Source of the DNA: Planctomycetota bacterium
GTDB taxonomy: Bacteria > Planctomycetota > Planctomycetia > Pirellulales > PALSA-1355
DNA: 64,000 nt
Reading direction: 5' to 3'
Assembly: GCA_003389325.1 (NCBI GenBank)
Contig: QQVE01000059.1
Span: 1-64,000, forward strand
Every line of letters begins with the position of its first letter. Position 1 is the stretch's first letter. The translations under genes and the position numbers were made by a program. Below are positions 59,775-64,000 of this stretch, piece by piece. The notes under the pieces were generated by a model. That model searched no databases. It saw nothing but the letters and a program-made list of their open reading frames with translations, and was not told where the DNA came from.

Positions 59775-60544
59775 CGACTTCCCTCCCGCAGACGCTCCAT
59801 CACCTCGCCGCACAACCGGGCGAAGCCGGGATCGGCGCGCAACTGCGCACCGCGCGGCAGCGGAAACGGCACGGCCACGTCGGCCACGATGCTGCCGGGC
59901 CGGCGGCTCATCACCAGCACGCGCTCGCTCAAGAACACGGCCTCGGCGATGTTGTGCGTCACGAACACGCCCGTCCAACCCCGCTGCCGCCAGAGCGATA
60001 GCAACTCGTCGTTGAGCGTTTGTCGCGTAATGTCGTCCAGCGCCGCAAACGGCTCGTCGAGCAGCAACAACTCGGGCTCGACGACCAAGGCCCTGGCCAG
60101 CGACACGCGCATTCGCATGCCGCCAGACAATTCAGCCGGATAGCGTCGGGCAAAGTCCTGCAGTCCGACGGTGGCCAGCACCGGCGCAACCGCCGCATCG
60201 CGCTCGCGACGCGAGCGACCGGCAAGCTCGAGCGGCAAGGCTACGTTGTCGCTCACCGTGCGCCAGGGAAGCAGCGTGGGGTCTTGAAAGACCATCGCCA
60301 GCCGCGCGGCCTGCCGCCGCGCCTCGAGCGGGCTGCGACCGGCGACCGTCAGCCTGCCGGTCGTGGGTTCCAGCAGTCCGGCGATCAGCCGCAGCAAGGT
60401 GGACTTGCCGCAGCCGGAGGGGCCAACGATCGCCATAAATTGCCCAGAGGGAATCTCGAGGTCGAGATCGGCCAGGGCGCGCGTGCCGGCCTGGAAAGTC
60501 AGAGCCAGTTGCGTGGCACGCACTAACAATTGTTCTGGTTTCAA
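59771..60544 (-). CDS. ABC transporter ATP-binding protein (SsuB/TauB-like)
   Basis: 257 residues. Walker A is GPSGCGKST, the Q-loop lies in VFQDPTLLPWRTV, signature LSGGMRMRV, Walker B LLLLDEPFAALDD and the H-loop VTHNIAEA, all intact. The closing VMSRRPGSIVADV is typical of the nitrate/sulfonate/taurine importer subfamily. The TTG start at 60544 was chosen because AGGAA lies eight bases upstream; GTG at 60523 is the alternative. It energises the permease and binding lipoprotein encoded downstream. Confidence 0.92.
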   Translation of the reverse strand: MKPEQLLVRATQLALTFQAGTRALADLDLEIPSGQFMAIVGPSGCGKSTLLRLIAGLLEPTTGRLTVAGRSPLEARRQAARLAMVFQDPTLLPWRTVSDNVALPLELAGRSRRERDAAVAPVLATVGLQDFARRYPAELSGGMRMRVSLARALVVEPELLLLDEPFAALDDITRQTLNDELLSLWRQRGWTGVFVTHNIAEAVFLSERVLVMSRRPGSIVADVAVPFPLPRGAQLRADPGFARLCGEVMERLREGSR

Positions 60545-60592
60545 GTTACGCGTTCCTGCGCGAGAGTCCTCCGCCTGGCTGCCAAGTGCCGA

Positions 60593-60598
60593 AGTATA
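60593..60598 (-). promoter_or_regulatory. Candidate -10 box for the ABC operon
   Basis: TATACT on the minus strand, about 50 bp before the ATPase start. No good -35 element is seen at 16-18 bases. Confidence 0.3.
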
Positions 60599-60687
60599 GG
60601 CGCGCTGGCGGGAAAATGCGACGCGGAGACGCCCCGTGCGGCGCTGGATTTCAGGCGTCGTGCTGCCTGAACCACAGCGGTCGATCG

Positions 60688-60715
60688 TTGCTTGGCGCGC
60701 CTGGCGAGGTATCAT
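60688..60715 (+). promoter_or_regulatory. Candidate promoter for the TPR lipoprotein
   Basis: TTGCTT at 60688-60693 and TATCAT at 60710-60715 are 16 bases apart, 53 bp before the start at 60768, on the opposite strand to the ABC operon. Confidence 0.4.
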
Positions 60716-60767
60716 TCAAGCAGGGAAACCCCGGCTCGATTCTCCAGCTCTTGGCAGGAAAACGCGT

Positions 60768-61832
60768 ATGTCGCGCCCCGCGCTGCTCTTGGTCGCCCTC
60801 TCGCTCTTGATCGCCGGATGCGGCGGGACGGCCCCCCAAAGCCTCACCGAGCGCGCACTGCAGGAATGGCGCAGCGGCCAATACGATAAGGCCATCGCCA
60901 CTTCGACCGAGGCGATTCGCGAGGATCCCGAAAGCGTCAAGGGGTACCTCTACCGCGGCCGGGCCTATCAGCTTCGCAACGCCATGGGCGACTCGCAGCG
61001 GGCGATCGCCGATTTTTCCGAAGCGATTCGCCTCGCGCCGGATTCCCCGGATGCGTACTACTACCGCGCGATCGTCTATCGCGAACTGGGACAGGATGAG
61101 CTGGCAACCGCCGACGACCAGAAAGCCCGCTTGTTGGACGAGGAAGTCAAGAAGGTCTTTCGCCGCATGCCCGATATCACGCAGCCACCGACGACGCCCG
61201 AATCCGCCGTGGCCGGCGCGGAAGAGGCCGATGGCGAGGACGTGAAACCACCGAAGTCGCTGGGCGACGAGTTGGCCGATCGACTCCGCGAGAGTGCCGG
61301 AGGCGGCGACGATGGCGAGGCCGCGTTCCGAGAAACGTTCAGCGAACGCTACGATCGAGCCGCGAAGGAGCGCGCCGAGCGAGAGGCACGCGCCGCAGCC
61401 GAGGAGCAAGACGCCGCCGGACTCGGCGGTGAAGAGGATGCGTTGCTCCCCCAGCCGCAATTAGGAGTCGCGCCAGGAGCCGTACAGGGCGACGACTTAT
61501 TCTGGAGTCCCACTCCGCCGACCATGTCTTCGGGTGCACTCGGGTCGCGGGCCGCGCAGCAGCAGCAGCCGGTCGATCGCGCCCCGATCCCGTCGCTGCA
61601 ATCGCCCTTCGGACAGCGGCCGCCGGCGCCGACCGGCTATGTCGATCCGTCGCTATCCAATCCGTTTGCCGCGCCACAACCCGGCCAACAGGGATTGGGC
61701 CAATCGCAAACTCAGGTGCAGTCGCCGTTTCGGCAGACGCCGCGTCCCTCGGTGCCGACGACCAGGCCGCCCTCGACCCGGTATACGAACCCTTCGGTTC
61801 GCCCGCCGAATCCGCGCGACTACATACCTTGA
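60768..61832 (+). CDS. TPR-repeat lipoprotein with Pro/Gln-rich tail
   Basis: 354 residues. A lipoprotein signal (LLLVALSLLIAGC, lipid on Cys18) is followed by at least two tetratricopeptide repeats (ALQEWRSGQYDKAIATSTEAIREDPESVKGYLYRGRAYQ and AIADFSEAIRLAPDSPDAYYYRAIVYRELGQ), which usually mediate protein-protein contacts. The C-terminal 180 residues are acidic, then rich in P, Q and N and probably disordered. It has an AGGA ribosome site. The partner is unknown; nearby genes give no clear hint. Confidence 0.85.
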   Translation: MSRPALLLVALSLLIAGCGGTAPQSLTERALQEWRSGQYDKAIATSTEAIREDPESVKGYLYRGRAYQLRNAMGDSQRAIADFSEAIRLAPDSPDAYYYRAIVYRELGQDELATADDQKARLLDEEVKKVFRRMPDITQPPTTPESAVAGAEEADGEDVKPPKSLGDELADRLRESAGGGDDGEAAFRETFSERYDRAAKERAEREARAAAEEQDAAGLGGEEDALLPQPQLGVAPGAVQGDDLFWSPTPPTMSSGALGSRAAQQQQPVDRAPIPSLQSPFGQRPPAPTGYVDPSLSNPFAAPQPGQQGLGQSQTQVQSPFRQTPRPSVPTTRPPSTRYTNPSVRPPNPRDYIP

Positions 61833-61880
61833 TGGTGCCGGGCCATCCAGCACGTTGCCTCGCGGCCGTCGCCACCTGCT

Positions 61881-62990
61881 CTACGCCTCGAAGGCCATCT
61901 CGGCCAGCCGCGTACGCTGGAACGTTGCGTCGCCGCAGAGGATCTCCGAAGCCTTGGAACGCTTGTAGTACAGTTGCAGGTCGTGCTCCCAAGTGAAGCC
62001 GATGCCGCCGTGCACCTGGACGCCCCGGTTGGCCACTTCGCGTGAAGCATCCGAAGCATAGGCCTTGGCGATGGCCACCGCGCGGCGTGCGTTTTCCGGC
62101 TCGGCTTGCAGAGCCCAGGCAGCAAAGTAGACCGCCGAGCGCGAGCTCTCGGTCCACAGCAGCATATCGGCGCACATGTGACTCACGGCCTGAAACGAAC
62201 CGATCACCTTGCCGAACTGTTGCCGCGTCTTGGCGTACTCGACCGAGTCGTCGAGAATCCACTGCATGCCGCCCAGCATGTCGGCACTGGCACATAGGGA
62301 GGCCACGTCGCCGGCCCGCTCGAGCGCCGCTGCAGCCGCTTTGCCCACCGCCAGCACGTCGTCGGCCGCGACGCTCGTGTCCAGCGTCACATCGGCCAGC
62401 TTCCGCGTGGCGTCGAGCGACGGTACCGGCGTGATCTGCACGCCGTCTGCCTTGGCGGGGACCGCGGCCAGCACCAGGCCCTCGGCACTGCGTGCCGCAC
62501 ACACGATCACGTCGGCGGTTGCCGCGTCTAGCACGAAGGCTTTGGTGCCCGAGAGCTTGTAGCCGCCAGAAGCCGCTTCAGCCTGGAGTTGCACGTCGGA
62601 CGGGTCCCAACCGCCATCGGGTTCGACCAGCGCCACGGCCCCCTTGGTTTCGCCGGTCGCCAGCGGCTCGAGATGGCTGCTCTCGGAGTTGGCCTCGGCA
62701 ATCAGGGTGGCGGCCCAGACGGTTCCCAGAAAGGGCCCGGGAAAGCAGGCCCGGCCCATCTCCTCGGCCACGACGGCCAACTCGACGGTGCCCAGCCCGA
62801 GCCCGCCGGCGGCCTCGTCGAGGTGAAGGCCCAGCCAGCCCTGATCGGCCACGGCCGCCCACAGCTCGGGATTGAAGGCCGTGTCGGTGGCCATCAACTC
62901 GCGCACCCGCTTGGGCGGGCACTCGCGCGTGAACAAATCGCGGGCGCTCTTCTGCAACAAGCGCTGCGGTTTGGAAAGATCGAATTCCAT
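61881..62990 (-). CDS. Acyl-CoA dehydrogenase, small-subunit-like
   Basis: 369 residues, about the normal acyl-CoA dehydrogenase length. N-terminal helices begin MEFDLSKPQRLLQKSARDLF. The FAD-binding middle (LAAVPAKADGVQITPVPSLDATRKLADVTLD) and C-terminal helices (SVEYAKTRQQFGKVIGSFQAV, GVQVHGGIGFTWEHDLQLYYKR) are clear. The usual end is replaced by SEILCGDATFQRTRLAEMAFEA, and no EAGTSEIQ-type segment is present. The start lies 31 bp after the stop of a second acyl-CoA dehydrogenase, suggesting a heteromeric enzyme. It probably oxidises an unusual acyl-CoA. Confidence 0.9.
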   Translation of the reverse strand: MEFDLSKPQRLLQKSARDLFTRECPPKRVRELMATDTAFNPELWAAVADQGWLGLHLDEAAGGLGLGTVELAVVAEEMGRACFPGPFLGTVWAATLIAEANSESSHLEPLATGETKGAVALVEPDGGWDPSDVQLQAEAASGGYKLSGTKAFVLDAATADVIVCAARSAEGLVLAAVPAKADGVQITPVPSLDATRKLADVTLDTSVAADDVLAVGKAAAAALERAGDVASLCASADMLGGMQWILDDSVEYAKTRQQFGKVIGSFQAVSHMCADMLLWTESSRSAVYFAAWALQAEPENARRAVAIAKAYASDASREVANRGVQVHGGIGFTWEHDLQLYYKRSKASEILCGDATFQRTRLAEMAFEA

Positions 62991-63021
62991 GGAAAGGTTC
63001 CTCTGCGAGGCTTGGTTTGGT

Positions 63022-64000
63022 TCAGTACGTTCGCGGCAGGCCGAGCACGCGCTGGGCGATGATGTTGCGCTGAATCTCGCTCGTGCCGGCTTCGATCGTG
63101 TTGCCGCGCGAACGCAGGTACATGTAGGCCCAGCGGCCGTTGTCGTAGTCCGACAATTGGCCATACGGCCCGAGCACTTCCATGGCAATCTGCGCCATCC
63201 GCTGATTCAACTCGCTCCAGTACAGCTTCTGAATCGAGCCTTCGGGACCGGGCGCGCCGGTCTTGCTGAGCATGCTCAACGAGCGGGTCGTGTTGAGCCG
63301 TAGTACTTCCAGATCGACGTAGGCCTGGGCGAGCCGCTGACGGACGACAGGATCCTCGATCACCGGCCGGCCGCCGCGCTTAAGCTTGCGGGCCTGGGCG
63401 ATCATGGCGTCGAGATTCCGCTTGAACGTCACGTACAGGCCGGTCCCCAGATTGGCCCGTTCGTTGGCCAGCGCCGTGATGGCCACGCCCCAGCCTTCGT
63501 TCACCTTGCCGATGACGTACTTCGACGGCACGCGGACGTTGGTGAAAAACATCTCGTTGAAGCCCGAGTCGCCGGACATCATCTTCAAGGGGCGAACCGA
63601 GATGCCGTCGGTCTTCATGTCCACCAAAAACGACGTGATGCCTTTGTGCTTCGGGGCCGAGGGATCGGTGCGGACGATCAATAGGCACTGCTCGGCGATG
63701 TGCGCGTAGCTGGTCCAGATCTTCTGTCCGTTGATGATGAAGTCGTCGCCGTCGCGCGTGGCCTTGGTCTCCAGGCCGGCCACGTCGCTGCCCGCGTTGG
63801 GCTCGGAGAAGCCCTGGCACCAGACTTCCTCGCCGGAAAGGATCTTGGGCAGATAGCGCTTTTTCTGCTCCTCGGTGCCGACGGCAATGATCGTGGGCCC
63901 GACCAGTCCCTGGCCGATCGTGCCCATGCGTTCCGGCGCGTCGGCGATGGCCATCTCTTCCTGGAAGATGGCCTGCTCGATAAACGACGCACCGCGGCCG
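63022..64000 (-). CDS. Acyl-CoA dehydrogenase, partial (N-terminus outside window)
   Basis: The visible 325 residues lack the N-terminus, which lies beyond 64000. They include QGLVGPTIIAVGTEEQKKRYLPKILSGEEVWCQGFSEPNAGSDVA, the FAD-contact block LKMMSGDSGFNEMFFTNVRVPSKYVIG and the C-terminal RSRGNTIEAGTSEIQRNIIAQRVLGLPRTY, which contains the EAGTSEIQ segment typical of this class. Acyl-CoA dehydrogenases introduce the alpha-beta double bond in beta-oxidation. With its downstream partner it may form a two-subunit enzyme, as in steroid-side-chain FadE pairs. Confidence 0.9.
   Translation of the reverse strand, partial: GRGASFIEQAIFQEEMAIADAPERMGTIGQGLVGPTIIAVGTEEQKKRYLPKILSGEEVWCQGFSEPNAGSDVAGLETKATRDGDDFIINGQKIWTSYAHIAEQCLLIVRTDPSAPKHKGITSFLVDMKTDGISVRPLKMMSGDSGFNEMFFTNVRVPSKYVIGKVNEGWGVAITALANERANLGTGLYVTFKRNLDAMIAQARKLKRGGRPVIEDPVVRQRLAQAYVDLEVLRLNTTRSLSMLSKTGAPGPEGSIQKLYWSELNQRMAQIAMEVLGPYGQLSDYDNGRWAYMYLRSRGNTIEAGTSEIQRNIIAQRVLGLPRTY

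Overview
This 64 kb window is GC-rich, gene-dense bacterial chromosome. The gene content points to a planctomycete, most likely of the Pirellulales. The evidence is a DUF1549/DUF1553 cytochrome protein paired with a DUF1501 protein, a PVC-type CxxCH protein with a membrane-bound-dehydrogenase propeller, three secreted sulfatases, a DUF1559 pseudopilin-like protein, several PQQ-type propellers and many planctomycete-style sensor and kinase proteins. No rRNA, tRNA, CRISPR array or intact insertion sequence was seen. The assignment is an inference from gene families, not from a marker gene.

Layout. 1-2.8 kb: the 3' end of a DUF1501 gene frameshifted by an exact 26-bp tandem duplication, then a minus-strand permease and universal stress protein operon. 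3-5.8 kb: flavin-reductase-like protein, M20 peptidase and a DUF1611/MobB-like P-loop protein. 5.9-13.6 kb: a signalling block with a winged-helix AAA ATPase, a receiver/degenerate GGDEF/CBS protein, an FHA/degenerate EAL protein and a 1172-residue Ser/Thr kinase fused to a tubulin/FtsZ-like GTPase domain. 13.7-19.6 kb: esterase, then the cytochrome (PSCyt1-DUF1549-DUF1553) and DUF1501 pair. 20-23.4 kb: an EF-hand, CpxP-like periplasmic protein and a two-component system. 23.4-29.6 kb: three minus-strand genes, namely a huge Pro/Ala/Gln-rich secreted protein with an S/K-R/K-A-L-F motif repeat, an APH-like/AAA kinase and a SYLF lipid-binding protein. 29.9-49.9 kb: PQQ propellers, a VOC enzyme, the PVC cytochrome, an FG-GAP protein, three sulfatases, a DUF1559 protein, a tandem YHS-like protein and a hybrid histidine kinase. 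50-56.2 kb: a 2070-residue polytopic membrane protein with an N-terminal zinc ribbon. 56.3-60.5 kb: DinB-like protein, CDF metal exporter and an NMT1/SsuABC-type ABC transporter. 60.8-64 kb: a TPR lipoprotein and two adjacent acyl-CoA dehydrogenases, the second running off the window.

How the parts fit. The sulfatases, cytochromes, propellers and DUF1501 proteins fit an envelope-based system for oxidising or desulfating polysaccharides. The most unusual unit is at 8.9-13.6 kb, where a kinase that would phosphorylate Ser/Thr is fused to a tubulin-like GTPase and lies 7 bp downstream of an FHA protein, the classic reader of phosphothreonine. A divergent neighbour carries a degenerate GGDEF domain. 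This suggests a phospho-regulated cytoskeletal or nucleotide-sensing module. Two families of short dispersed repeats lie mostly in gaps between convergent genes. One repeat has apparently become part of the 5' coding region of the ABC binding protein.
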